Source: Diphasiastrum complanatum
Taxonomy: Eukaryota > Streptophyta > Lycopodiopsida > Lycopodiales > Lycopodiaceae
Length of the DNA stretch: 64,000 bases
Direction: 5' to 3'
Assembly: GCA_029204225.1 (NCBI GenBank)
Contig: CM055096.1
Location: forward strand, 63,517,240-63,581,239
The position numbers and the translations under genes are program-made. Below the pieces are notes generated by a model that saw nothing but the letters and a program-made list of their open reading frames with translations, was not told the origin of the DNA and ran no database searches. Numbering within the stretch: the stretch's first letter is position 1; every line of letters begins with the position of its first letter. Positions 19,651 to 37,430 of the stretch are shown in pieces.

Positions 19651-22600
19651 TCATTGTAAGAGCAGTTGTTCAACATCATTCGTTTCGATATACTCTGGAG
19701 AATTACAGCAACCAAACAATAAATGTGAGTGATGACCATTTGCTTGCTTGTCTCCTCCAACTTTGTCCTTTCTTGATATGTCTTCACCATAAAACTCCAT
19801 GAATGAGCCTCCATCTCCATCTTGCCACAAAATATCAGCAACACTTGATGACTTTGCCATGAATGAGTGACATAATGAACCTCCAATAGCTTCATTTCCA
19901 TCAGCAAAACCATCCAAGAATGCTAGTAGAACTCCAACAATAAAAAATTGCAAGACAATGTAGCTAGTTTGTCCATATCTTGACAATTTGCACACATCCA
20001 CATGAAATAGCTCAAACATGAGATAGAACAAGTAAAGTAAACTTGAACAACACTTCCTTGCTGCTCCTTTGACCTTACTTGAGTCTTCAATAAGCTGCAA
20101 AAACAGATCCCTAACATCTTTGCCAAATAACCTTCCTTTGATGCTCTTGACTAGCTCCAAATTGCCACCTTTCCGCCCTTTGAGACCAACCTCTTGATCT
20201 TCCTCTTGATCATCAAAGTCATTGAACAAACTTTGTTTTCCAGATCCAGTACTTGCTTTTCCACTATGAAAACCATGAGAACCAATATTCACTTGCATAG
20301 CATCATCTACACAAGAAAATTCTCCAAAACATGTGAGTAAAGCAAAGTGTGTCGCTTCCACTTGCTTACCTTTCTCTTGATCATCAAAGATATCAAAGAT
20401 ATGAATATCTTCATACCTGAACCTCTGGAAATACTCCCTCTCAAACATATGATCTAGATCCAACAAGATCTCATCAATGCTTGATCTCGAATTTCCACAA
20501 AGGTTAGTGAAAACAATGTCACCAATGTCACCATCATAAATCAAAAGATAGATTCCAAACTTTCCATCCAACTTGAAGTAGAGTAGGTGAAGATGAGTAT
20601 CAAACCTAATAAATCCAGCCCTCTTGAGTCCATAACAAACCTCAATAAGCTCACCAATGAGATCTCCCTTGCCTTGAGGAAATTGCCTCTTGATTTGCTC
20701 CATGTAGTCTTCTCCAACCAACCTTTTGCCATCTTGATCATGAGTGATCAATTCATAATCATAGAATCCTTTGAGTTGATGAAGAGATGTGAGATCCATG
20801 CCTTGGATCTTCCCAAGAACCAATCTTTCATTGCTCTTTCCTTCATAAGACTCCCTCTTAATGATTGCATCATAAGAAGTAGAAACCTCAAAGACATTAG
20901 AAGCCATGAATAAAATGATTAGTACCTTCAACATAAGGATGATTGAAGTACTCTCTTTTTTCAAACAAGAACTTCTACTCAATGTTTTAGGTAATGACTC
21001 ACATGATAATGATTCCTCCTCACTATCATTCACAATGACATCATTCAAAGTACATCCTACTTTGAACTCTTCACATGCTTCTCTTCTTCTTGACTTGTGA
21101 CTATCTCCCTCACCAAGTCTCTTGATAGAACCATTTGATCTACTCTCTTTATGAAGACATGTGACTCCACTTGCTGGAAAAATGACTTTCTTGGAATCAT
21201 ACCAAAAGAATGTAGAAGAACCATCTCCTTCATGAATGCACCTAGCAACATCTTTTTCCATATGATCAAAGAAATCATTAACAACAATCTTTTCCAAGGA
21301 AGAACCTTCACCTCCATTGATGAAGTTAGCTCTTTCCTTACCTTTTGCATGCTTGCACTTGCCATGAAGAACCATTGAAACACCATCATTATCCTTAAGA
21401 CTAGCCAAGTTAGCACAAAGATGAACATCTCCAAGAAGCATATTAGATCTTGACCTAGATCTAGCATAAGGAAGCTTGTTAGACTTTGCATAAGATCCAC
21501 CAATCTTATTGATGCTAAAAGGTAACTTTGGAAAGTTGAGACCAATCTCCTTTTCCATTCCATCCTTTTTGTTAGCCATAACAAAAGCATCAAGCTTGAA
21601 AAGTCTACCTTGTCTATTGCCCCTAGCAACCAAGATTTCTTCCTTTGTAATGAAACAAGCATCACCACCAAACTTTACCATGTATCCTTTCTCTATCATT
21701 TGACCAAAACTTATCAAATTCTTTGAAAGTGAAGGAATGTAAAGAACACCATCAAGTCTTGCTTTCCTATTAGTAGAGAGACAAATAGGAATTGAACCAA
21801 TACCTTCAATCACACACTCACCACCATTGGCCATGTGAATTGCTTTCTTGGCTCCATCATAAGTGTTCAAAGAAGTAAAGAACTCCTTGTGACTAGTCAT
21901 GTGTGAGCTAGCTCCACTATCAATCCACCATGAATCTTTGTCATCTTCACTTGATATTGGACTTGATGAACACATCAAAAGAGAATCACCACCACCTAGA
22001 CCCTCATCATTAGTAGTAAAGTTGATTTGCTTGCTACCTTCATCTCTTTGCTTCTTCAAACATTCATTTGCAAAATGCCCTTTGATTCCACAATAAAAGC
22101 ATTTCAACTTAGACTTATCTTTCTTTTTGCCAAAAGAGGAAGTATCACCTTGATCTTGCCCTTTAGACCACTTGCCTTTGCCTTTGCCCTTGAACTTGCC
22201 TTTGATGAACATAGCATCCTCTTCATAATGAGATGTCACTGTAGATCCACCTCCTCTTGATTGAAGCCTATACTCCTCATTCACCAAGATCTCTTGCAAA
22301 TCCACAATACTTGGCAAAGTCATTTGAATAGCAAAACTTTGAACAAGATTAGCATGATCATCCAACAAGCCATTAAGTATAACTTGAACAAGATCTACCT
22401 CCTTAATGCTTTCATCAATACATGCTAACTCATCATTGAATGTTTTAACCTCAAAACAAAAGCATGAGTACTCTCTTCCTTCTTTTGCAAACTTTGAAAG
22501 ATTTGACTCCTAAGAGTAAGCACTCTTGATGTAGACTTGGATTCATAAAGCTTCTTCAAAGCTTCCCAAGCCTCCAAAGATTGAGGTAAGCCTATCATTG

Positions 22601-22870
22601 CTCTCCAACATAAATTCACCACTTGTAGCCATGTTGAAGTGACCTGATATTCTCTTTCAAACTGTTCCCAATAAGAAATCACAAAGATATGGAACCTCTC
22701 AAATCTCTTTCTTGCACCAAACCTAGCAAAATCAACACATAGAATGGAAGATACTTGATCAATGTGAAAGATTTTACATCAATTAAGATCTAAATCCATA
22801 AAATGATCTTGGGTTAGAAGGACAACACCAATCTTGCCAATGCAGAAAAATCAGCATTTATTCTAAGAAT
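19651..22870 (-). mobile_element. Copia-like element with a 905-codon open frame lacking integrase
   Basis: Read on minus. Gag begins about 22,860 (22,682-22,425 reads EAWEALKKLYESKSTSRVL, a copia gag/UBN2 motif). A single-base frameshift near 22,440 leads into a long open frame to 19,651. That frame has the CCHC knuckle CFYCGIKGHFANEC, protease WWIDSGASSHMTS and the pre-integrase block LDGVLYIPSLSKNLIS. The integrase zinc finger and catalytic core are not recognisable. About 350 unfamiliar residues follow, with one hydrophobic segment (SIILMLKVLIILFMASNVF). Then comes a blurred RT-like stretch (YGLKRAGFIRF, LLIYDGDIGDIVFTN in place of YVDD), a second hydrophobic segment and a stop. The dispersed repeat at 22,970-23,344 is in the right place to be its 5' LTR; no 3' LTR was found. 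A frame this long in such diverged sequence is odd. Confidence 0.65.
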
Positions 22871-22969
22871 GCGATGCAAACTCTAATAGATCTTGATCAA
22901 ACATTAACCAAAATATAAAATAATGTTGTTGTCCGTACAATAACAGTAAGCTATTGTATTTTACGCGTG

Positions 22970-23344
<375 letters not shown>

Positions 23345-25058
23345 CTTTCCTGCACTTTCCAAAGTTGAAATCTCTCACACTCCCTCTTCAACTAGTTTTA
23401 GCATGGACTTTGATAACACTCCAAGTGATGTCCTATGCTTCATAAACAAGGCAAATCACAAAGTAGTGCTTCATAGTCTAACAACCACAAGAATCCCAAT
23501 GATACTCATAGATATGAGTGAGGTTATATATAAAGCGTAGAGCCTACCCCACTTGCCCATGCATCGAATCCACATGAAAGCACGCTAACAAATCATGCCA
23601 ATCTCCCATGCATGTCCACCGCATGTAGTCGCCCCTAACCCATAGTAGCTAATACCCATGCAATAGCACAATGCATGTACCTTCTATCCCATACTAGAAT
23701 GCAACATCCATGCTAATACCGCATGCAAGTGGTCACTTGACCCCATGGTCCTACTCAACTACTATCCAGGTTAGATCTAGGCCCTATGTCCAAGGCACCT
23801 CCTCATGGTCCAAACCCCCATTAGGGCCATGATAGATTCACTTGTCAATGTCCTCAATAATCATATTTAGTTACTTTTTTAATACTAAATCTACTATGGT
23901 TACTTTGACTATCTAACAAATTATGCTAATTTGAAATGAGATTGTAACAAAGACATTAGAGGCATAAACATATATTTTGATGCATAAACTCATGTGTGAA
24001 ATATTTGTTTACTTATTTGATAGAAGATCTTTTAACATAGTTGGTACTCAACATATATCTAATCTCCTCAATATATAATTTGTGTAGGACAACCAAATTG
24101 ATGAAAACCTTGCTAACTTGAAATAGAATTTTCAAGATTGTATAAAGGCTAAAAGCTCACTAAGGTAGATTTCCAAGATAACAAAAAATGAGATCTTCTT
24201 CAATTGTAGCACATTGTGTGTAATATTTCCTTGTTACCTCTTCTCATTTTGACTTTCCACAGTTCACAAAGAGGAATCCCATTGCCCTTATTTAAAATTG
24301 TAATAACTTCTTTTGTAACATGATTTCTAAAATTTTAGTGTTAATGTGGATGCAATAAATTCAAAAGACATGAACACCTCCACACCATATACATGTTGAA
24401 GAGGACTTCGGCCCATTGATACCTTGTAAGGTGGTGTGTGAACCTAAAAGTTTGGCAACAAAAGCTCATTCCAAGAGTGCTATTTTCATGTATCTTGTTT
24501 GTGAGAAATTGCTTCAATAGTTTAATTGTCCTTTCAACTTGCCAATTTCAAAACATGATAGGTGGATAAGTCATTTCTAATCTTAGTAAAGTTAGACATG
24601 CTCAATTTTCATCAATATGACATATTCATTCATGCATACCATGTTGGCAATCAATTTTGAGATAAAATCAGAGAATGAAAAGAGAATTGTGTGTTGTAAA
24701 CTAGAGAATACTATGTGATATTACAAAAATCATATAGAAGTCAACATGTAGCATCCAAAATGACATGTTGCTCATAGTGTGTATTTTCTCATGCATATAC
24801 AAGAAGTTAGCCTCCACCATGACCATATCTTGTGCCAAAAAACACAAAATATATTCTTTAGAGAGTATCTCCTTATCAATGGATGTACTACAATACAATT
24901 TGAATTTGCCAAAGTTTCAACTACCGGAATATGCACAAAATATAGTATTTCTACTTTGTTGCCTTATGACGTTCAAATAGTAATACTAAGTTCCATCTAC
25001 TATTACATCAAAGTGCAATGTTTTGGTCACTTTCTGATAGATATTGACAAAGATAGAG
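23345..25058. other. Gene-free interval
   Basis: AT-rich, no recognised coding domain. Short frames at 23,298-23,540 and 24,779-25,084 have no homology I can see. Near 23,550-23,750 the motif CATGCA(T/A) recurs often. Confidence 0.4.
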
Positions 25059-29133
<4,075 letters not shown>

Positions 29134-29214
29134 CCCAGATGAAAGCACTAAAACTCTGAAGCTGTAACGCACTTGGCTGTTGCTATTGAATCATAATGTC
29201 AAGTCTCGATGCAT

Positions 29215-29280
29215 CGAGAGAGAGAGAGAGAGAGAGCTCTGTTGGTGAATCGTGATGATAAGATGTTGAGTTATATAAAG
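29215..29280 (-). promoter_or_regulatory. Core promoter and TC-rich 5' UTR of bHLH gene 2
   Basis: On minus, CTTTATATAA (29,280-29,271) is a good TATA box about 140 bp before the chosen start. A short CT run (29,236-29,216) lies between them and would fall in the 5' UTR. Confidence 0.5.
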
Positions 29281-29424
29281 AGTGAGGATGATGTCGGGTG
29301 CATCTGAGATATATCTACTGAAAATGAAATGGACTCTCTGAGTCCTGGGCCCTGGCTGGCTACTGGGTCATGAGAAAAGTCGAATATGAATTTTACTCGT
29401 TTTATTTGTGCTGGGATCCACATG

Positions 29425-29442
29425 ATTTGAGCACGTGATGTT
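29425..29442 (-). promoter_or_regulatory. Conserved G-box module of bHLH gene 2
   Basis: On minus, AACATCACGTGCTCAAAT with CACGTG at 29,432-29,437, about 155 bp upstream of the TATA box. The 18 bp are identical to one copy upstream of pseudogene 3 and differ by a base or two from the others. Confidence 0.65.
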
Positions 29443-29449
29443 TTATGCT

Positions 29450-32300
29450 GCCGTTTATAACGTGCCCTGAAGCTGGAAGCTTAAATCACACGACTTTCAA
29501 GTTTCAAGAACTCTAGTCTCAAGACTCCCTCTCACGACCATGCCCCCACAAGATCCAAGAGTCCAAATCCTATTTTTGGATTCAAAAAATAGCCATGATT
29601 TGTGTTTGAAAAGTCTAAATTTCTTTTTTTTTAAACAACTACATTATGTTAAGACTCCCTAATATATATGCTAACTAGGTTTTCAAATTGAAGGGTTCCC
29701 TTGAGAAATACACTTCATAAGGACGTTAAAAGTAGACCTAGCTCTTCAATTTGAAATGCGCCTGTACAAGTCAAAAGCTAGGGGGGTGCTCACCTCTCAC
29801 TCACTCACAAGGATTGTGTTTATTTTTGACATTTTAGCCTCAAGTATTGTGGTTGCTGGTCAAAAAAATGTGATCATAAGTAGGTGATAGGTCTTTATCA
29901 AGTTGATGCTCCAAAAACCTCCTTCAATTATCCTAAAAGAACATGCATTTTATAAGTTTCTCGATTTTTTTAAAGACTATTACCCATAAGAAGTTTTATA
30001 GCTATATATACAAAAGCATCAAAGATTTTATGATATCGATTTTTGAGAAATTATGACTATTCCATTCCTATACTTTGCCAATCTAAATCCCAAATATTAT
30101 ACAAAGTTGTAAAAAGGCTCTCCCAATTCTTATATAAAGTTATTCAAGTATGAAAACAATAGTGACATGAGTTTATGGTACAACATTCTCATATTGTAAA
30201 GGTTGAACTTATAAGGTTGCCATTCAAAATGAAGTCGCAATAGTAAGCCATTCAAAATGAAGACTGCCCATAGTTCTTAGATATTTCCAATGTTTTGTTT
30301 TCTTTTAGATTTTGTCAAAATGAGCTTTGAAGTGCCCAGCATACAAAATTTTAGCATTATTGATGTTTTAGATTGGTTACATATAGTAGTCAATCTCCCT
30401 TTCTTTCCATCCCTACTTAGGAGCTACTCTTGCTTCTAAGGATTCATTCACTTTGATTATTTTCTCAATCCTCCTCCTCCCATAATTGCCTTGACCTTTG
30501 AGGAGCATTGTATTTTGAATCAAGTTAAGAACCGCATATCTTCCTTCACGTCTTCATCTTTTAGGGATAGTGCACTTGTGTTTGTCTTATTCCACTATGT
30601 TTTGGTTGATACCCCTGTCATTGTTTTTTATTTTTTATCATTCCATGCTTAGGAATCAAAGATATGGGCTTCTATCATAGCCATATCATAAAATTGCTTG
30701 GATTTTCACAGTTTTCTTATGATTTTTGGCTAGTAATTTGAATCTTGGCTTGGATTTCTCATCATGTATGATACATTAGTCGTTTCAATGAGATTACTTG
30801 TTGATGATTTCATGTTAGTTATGCCATCGATACGACCTCTAAACTATGTTTTATGGTCAAAATAAGTAAAACAAAATGACTTTTTTTTTTGGTATAAATT
30901 GATAACAAGAGTTAGTATTGAGCAAAATCCAAATTAGTTGATCCTTAGGAAAAATAAAATTTGACTTTAATTCAACCTTTTGTACTGGCATGAGATTAAG
31001 ATCCATTAAACCTATGAAGAAGTTGAATTTTGGTATTAAAAAAAACCATGGTTTTTTATGAATTTTCATATTTTTGATAGGTATAGAGTCAATTTATATA
31101 TCGTATACTATGCCAAGACACTCTAGTATGAGGCTATGCAAAAGTTGTAGACAAAAGGAACAAGTTGTAGAGATCGAACAAAGTTTAAATAATAACTCCA
31201 AAAACCTACTATATTTCATTATTTTTGGGATATATAGAGATAACTATGCTGGCTATTTTGCATGACTTTTGGCCACTGAATTGAGCTATCAAATGCACCA
31301 TTTTGGCAAAGATTCATAGTAGTGCGCTCTTCCAAATGATGATTTTCAGTTGTTTTGAGCTTATGTAGTAAATTTAAACCTGATAGAAGCTTTCATTGAT
31401 CTCTCATGAGTGTTTAGAGACTATTTTGCCTCTAAGGCCATGCTAAGCAAAGAAGCAGTTTTCAACACATGTCTCTAGGGAAAGTGTGTCCTCCTTTTTT
31501 TTGAGCATTTAATATGTACTAGCACATGTGGATGGTAGAGTGATGTAGAAAAATTCTTATTGAACTCACCTCTCTCAATATTGTATTTAAGATGACCAAT
31601 TTAGTACTCTATAGCCAATGTTGTCCTCGTCAAAAATTAGAAAATAGTGTCTATAAATTTTGCAAATGTTCTAATTGCATGTCAAAAAGTGAACAATAGG
31701 TTATTTTTTCTCAATTAATTAATCATGTTTTGCGTCACCAACAATGACTTCAGTTACATTAGTTTGAGCAATATTAATCCATGTTTAAATACTTCAAAGT
31801 ATAATTGTGACAATATCTACAATTAACGCTTTGGAATGGTTGATTACGTTTATTTTCAAAAATCGTAGTTAGATTATTGCATGTTGATGTTGGCATGCCA
31901 GGCATGCTAGGATTAATAGTGGTGAAACAATGTATTTCCAAATCTAGTTATTATTTATTTTCTCCTTTGAAATTGGCTTAAAATGATGGAATGGCCATAC
32001 TAACTTTTTAAGTTTGTGCAATTAAAGATCATAGTTGGTTTCACTTGGGTTGAGAAAAAACATATATGTATCAATTGATTTAAGCAATTTCCTATAATAA
32101 ATAATCAATAATGATGGATGAATTAATTGCATGTCCAAGTGGAATAGCTACTATGTCAACTTATCTCTAAATTTGCTAGGCATTCACAAAAATGAACAAC
32201 TAAAACAGTTTGCATGATCAACAAATGAAAATTTTGTTGACACAAGTAAAAAATTAGCTTCTTCAATTTAGGTTTTCAACGTGAACCATATTCAAGAAAG
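29450..32300. other. Gene-free interval
   Basis: AT-rich sequence with short frames and no recognised domain, RNA gene or repeat with a partner in the window. Confidence 0.4.
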
Positions 32301-32600
32301 AAGAATGAAAAGAAACTCGAGGTTGTGGATGATTATTGGTCAATTGGAACAATTATTTCAATCTTCACAATATTCTAGAAAATAAAGAAAATTGAGAATG
32401 TCGTCATATTTTTCCATGATAAGGTGTCATCTTGGTGGCATGATCTATAGTCAAAACCTGCCACATGGGATATCTTCATGGAAGTTTTTAGAAAATCATT
32501 CATGGTTGCAAATAATTTCTAAAAATGCAAGATGTGGACTAAGAGTTTGGACTCTTATTGTTAAAATACAATACTAAGGACCATAAATGAGCCTACAAAA
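32300..32600 (+). pseudogene. Possible gypsy gag relic
   Basis: Plus-strand frames read HDKVSSWWHDL, ATWDIFMEVFRKSFMV, resembling the W-W-x-x-L and W..F...F...F motifs of the gypsy gag (retrotrans_gag) domain. It is broken by stops and frame changes, with nothing further of the element beside it. Confidence 0.4.
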
Positions 32601-33059
32601 GACTCCAAGAGTGATTGATTGATTGATACTCCAATCTATTGCAAAACTAGTCATCAATTTCTTGATCTAGATTAGCGATTTTGGATCACACAATCAAGAG
32701 CAATAAAAATAATGATCGAACATGTAAATACGACCCCACACATGTGTGGTATGGCCTCCAGTACAACCTAATATCTGAGAATGAATGTCATCAGTTTTGT
32801 TTACTATGGAGTCGTAAAATCACAAGAAAAATGTAGGAAAAACTCGAGATTGCCAATTTTCTCTATCTTGCATGTATGGAATGATGGATTGATAGTACAA
32901 ATTAGCTCTTCTACTTTGATGTTAGGTGAAACTCCAGCATGTTTCAAGGAGACTAATTGAAATTTTTTTGCCCTAATATGTCAATGTTACTTAACCCTAG
33001 AGTTATGCCAATTTGATGGTTAGGCTACTCAACTACCCCCATGACTCCTTAAGAAAATT

Positions 33060-35095
33060 TGTCAAGAGAACTACTATCTGATTATAATGATTGAAAAATC
33101 ATTTGTAGTATCCCGAAAGGCCAAAAAAGACCTAAACATATGAAATATTGTTTTGTCTAGGCCAACTGAAAATGGCTTTGACCTTATTTGGATCCATCTT
33201 TCGAGATTATATGGCCCAAATATGCTACTTCTTTGGTAAAAAGTTCATCTTTAGATTTCTTTGAAACTAGCTTATGTTTTTTGAGCAAAAAGAACACCTT
33301 TCTGAGGTGAGTCAAATGCTCCTTATTTATTTTGTAAACTAAAATATCATGTAGAAAATCTACCACAAATTTTTCTAAATGTGGCCGAAGAACATGTTCA
33401 TTAGGGTCATAAACGTCATTAGAGCATTGGTGAGACCAAACAACATCTCCTTAAACTCATAGTGACCGTGACAAGTTCTAACAGTTGTTTTTAAGACATC
33501 TTTTGCCTTAATATGGACTTGATGATACCTCAAACGTAAATCTATTTTACTACAATATATGGCCCCATCAAGTGAATCAAACAAATCGCCTACTTGAGGC
33601 ATAGAGTACTTATTCTTAATTGTGACTTTATTTAATGCTCTATAGTCTACACATAAACACATAGACCCTTCTTTTTTTTAACTAATCGGACATGTGTTGC
33701 CCAAGGTGAAAAACTATATGGTTGAATCTATCCCTTATTTAGATATTCAGCTAATTGTTTGGTTATTTTCTAATCTTCTGATTGACTAACCCGATAGGGT
33801 CGCTTAGCTATGAGTGTTGTATTAAGTACTAAATTAATGGCATGATTAGCTTCTCTATTGGGTGGCAAACCACTAGGTAAATCATATGAAAAAACATCAT
33901 GATACTCATTTAACAGAACATCTAAATCTTTAGCTTTATGAAATACATTACTAGAAACATAGTCATTAAAAATAAACTGCAAGTCACAAAAAAATACGAC
34001 ATGTTAATCATCTCCCATAAGTTGTAGAAGCTCTAAGTTGTACACCAAAGGACTACTGGGAACTCCATGCTCCCCATGTAGCTAAACCTCCTATTTTTCT
34101 AAACATTGAGGGTATTATATTGATTCTTAGGAGAGTGGGGTCCAATTTGTAGAGCCAATCTCTCCCTAATACTAGGTTGGTATGATCCAAATGCATGATC
34201 TGAAAATTTAGGTTATCCTAATAGTCCTGAATTTCCAAATCTAGACTGTTGACCATCATCTTCCACACTTTCATGTTCTGAACCTTAGCCAAAGAAACAA
34301 TATACCCATATTGACCAGGTGTCTTTGGTAGTTTTAGTTTCTTGAATAGGGCATAATTGATGAAGTTATGGGTTGCTCCATCTTCCACCATTACTTTGAT
34401 CATCTGATTGTTGATCTTCCCATGTAGAAGTACTAGGTCATGAGGCCCAAAGCTGGAGGGTCTCCCTAGCATAGCAGAGGTGAACTAGCAATGGTGCTCA
34501 TGATCTTCATAAAACACCTCTATTTCGGTAGTTGTTGAATCAGTGGAAAAGCTCATAGTCTGAATAAGGTGTCCTTGCTCATTATCATTCTTTTTATTAA
34601 ATGGTTTTCTAAGAAACTTGTTGACTATGTGCTCTTTACCCATGCAAACAAAACACAACCGTTCTTATTTAGCTTTTTAATAGTCTTCTACTTTTAGCGG
34701 TTGAATTACTATAGGATGTTTTTAAGGAACTTCATTCTGGATAGATTTATCAAATTTCTTTCATTTAGAGACTTATTTTACTAAATGGGAAAGATGTTTG
34801 AGGAGGTTTCCCAAAACTAGGCTATTAAACTTTGTACTCATCTCAAAACCCACAAACAAAGCCCCTGACTTTTTGATAGTCACCTATGCTCTTAAGCTTA
34901 AGGATGGATTCCCTATATTGAGAGATATATTGGGTTAGAGACTTGTCCATGACTAACTTCTCCCAGGCTTCCCAAGCCCTATTGAGTTCATTGGCAGGCA
35001 AGAACTCTCATAGGGTCACTACTGCTACCATGTTCTTGTGTGGCAAGGCATACTCATGGTAGTAGAATCTTACAAAATGAGCGAGTGTTTCTACA
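33060..35095 (-). pseudogene. Ty3/gypsy gag-protease-RT fragment (minus)
   Basis: Read on minus from 35,095: gag (ANELNRAWEAWEKLVMDKS, QYISQYRES), a poor zinc knuckle (CFVCMGKEH), a retropepsin segment (MVEDGATHNFINYALFKKL, with DGAT in place of DSGAT/DTGAT), RT N-terminus (YHDVFSYDLPSGLPP), RT core ([39 protein letters not shown] in place of the YxDDILVY catalytic motif) and YLGHIISKDG. Many stops. RNaseH and integrase are absent. Dead element, chromovirus-like by RT motifs. Confidence 0.8.
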
Positions 35096-37430
35096 ATTTG
35101 GAAAGACTTTCAGATTTCCTTGAATGTTGCTTTTAGACAATTTCGAATGTTATCATCAATTTGCCACTATGCAAATGGGTACGAAACCATTCAATGTCTA
35201 CTTATATGAATTTCAAGAAGTGATTTTGCGGTTAGCCAGTAGGATGGACCCAGTCCTTTCAAAGTTGCACTTATTTTCGGGCTACCAATTGGACATCTGT
35301 TGCAACCACCCAAAGACCTTGAAAGATGCAATGTGCTATGCCAAGATCTTGCCAAGATCTTTGGCTATTCGCTGCTATAACCGGCAAAGAGCAAGAAGGC
35401 CAAAAATCCAAACCCAAGGACAAGCCCTATTTGGGGGCCTCCTTTAAGAAGGACAAAGATAAGTTTTTGACAAAGCTTTCCTTTTGGGAAAGAAGAAAAA
35501 ACCCTCAGTTGGAGAGGGTAGACCTTGAAAAGGCCAAGTGCGACGAGTTGTGTTTCTCATGTATGTATAAGGGGCATTTAATATAAGGATTGCTCAAATG
35601 AAACGTAAGAAGGGTGGCCGCTCCTTTAACACACTAGGTAACTCTTCTATTTCTTGCATTGAGGTATCCTTTAAGGATGAGACAATTTGTAGATTGGTGT
35701 TTTAATACAACGATATCTGGACCTCACAAACTCATTCACATGAATGAGTTTGTAGGTAGCCAAGCCGTGAACATCCCTCTTTGACGATGATTCAATGCAT
35801 AGTTTTTATCAATGCTAAATTGGTGCATAAGCTCAACTGCGGAGAACCACACCAAGTGATCAAAATATGTGGTCATAATGGCGGCAGGTGGGGAGCAACA
35901 AGTTTCGGACTAGTGTGTCCCTCACTTACCGTTGAAGACTCAAGATTATCTTGATAGTTTGTCATTTTGTATCATGGATCTTAACAAGGTAAACTTAATT
36001 CTAGGTGAAGAGTGGTTCTATGCTAGATATGAGTCTTTTTGCATAATGGCTCTATGGTTCATCTTAAAGGCAATGTGCCTGATCTAGTGCTCGAGAAAAT
36101 TGGCAAAGTATAGGAATGGAACCGACAAGTTTTCTCAAAAATCGGTATCTTAAAATATTTGACAATTTTTTATACAAAGCATATAAACTTTTTTATAAGT
36201 AGAAGTCTCCAAAAAATTGAGAAGTTCTATACAATGTAGGTTTTTTGAGGATAAAAGAGATTTCCAAAGCACTGGCCTGATCTGCCTTTTGTAATTGCTC
36301 ATGAAGCAAGTGAGTGTTTATTAGATTTTGAGTATTGCTCATATTTATTTTGTTTGAAAGATGAATGTTATATGGATGCTTTTGTTACTCAAAATTTTAT
36401 TATTGATGTATTCGCTTACCCCACAAAAAAAATTCTTGAAAAGACTAAAGATGGAATATGCTGACGTACTCCGTGAGCGGTTGCCAGAGGGTCTATCATC
36501 CTCCATGAGGAATAGACCATCACATAGATATCTTTCCCAATACCACTCTACCATTTTTTTTCCTTGCAAGTTGCCCAAAGGAAGAAGATGAAGTTGCTAG
36601 GCAAGTATAGTATTTATGTAAGGGCCATATTTGACCCAATAAATCTCCTTTGGGAGCTCATGTGTTATTATTTGGCAAGAAAGATGGCGGTTTATGTCTT
36701 TTCTTTGACTACAAAAAAACTTAATAAAATGACCATCAAGGATTGTTATACATTACCAAGGATGGATGATCTAATGGATCGACTGAATGGTGATAAATTT
36801 TTCACCAAGTTGGACTTTAGATCAGGTTACCATCGATAAAAACTTACGAGGATATTTCTAAAACTAGTTTTCGTTCTAGATATGCTCACTATGAAATTTT
36901 GATTTTATTATTTGAATTTTGACCTAACTAATGCCCCAACAACTTTCCCGCGGATTATGAATGAGATTCTTTGTCCATATCTGTAAAAATTCATTGTGGT
37001 ATTTTTGGAGAAAAATAATAGGACTTTTGAAGATCATGAAGGGCATCTATGTACGGTCTTAGACATTCTAAGGTAAGCAAAGCTCTATCTTGAAGAAATT
37101 AAGTGTGAGTTTTTTCAAACAAAACTCAGGTATCTTGGACATATCATCTTCGATCGTGGTCTTGAGATCACTGATGATAAAGTCCGTAAAGTACGCAATT
37201 GGACTATCATGAAAACTATTAGAGAAGTAAAATCTTTTTTAGGCTTCATAAACTAGCAAAAAAAATTTGGACTAAATTAACTCATAGAACTTTTAGCAAA
37301 AGAACTAATACTTATTCTTCCTTAGGACTCAAAGCAATCACAAGCTTATGCTTGGAATGCAGAAAATTTAGAATTCAATCATGAGCCAATCTTTGCTAAA
37401 ATTCTAGCAAATATGCCAAAGTTTTGACTG
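35096..37430 (+). pseudogene. Ty3/gypsy gag-protease-RT fragment (plus)
   Basis: Divergent neighbour of the previous element. Plus-strand frames show gag (GTKPFNVYLYEFQEVILRL), a zinc knuckle start (CFSCMYKGH), a retropepsin end (DLNKVNLILGEEWF), RT (KKLNKMTIKDCYTLP, KLDFRSGYH, LTNAPTTFPRIMNEIL, FLEKNNRTFEDHEGHL, YLGHIIFDRGLEIT) and VKSFLGFIN. Stops and frameshifts throughout. No LTR identified. Confidence 0.75.

Noticed and set aside
19539-19913. 124-codon minus ORF overlapping the end of the copia-like frame
   Set aside because: Different frame from the long open frame, with no domain of its own.
21057-21671. 204-codon minus ORF
   Set aside because: Alternate frame inside the 905-codon frame, with no recognisable motif.
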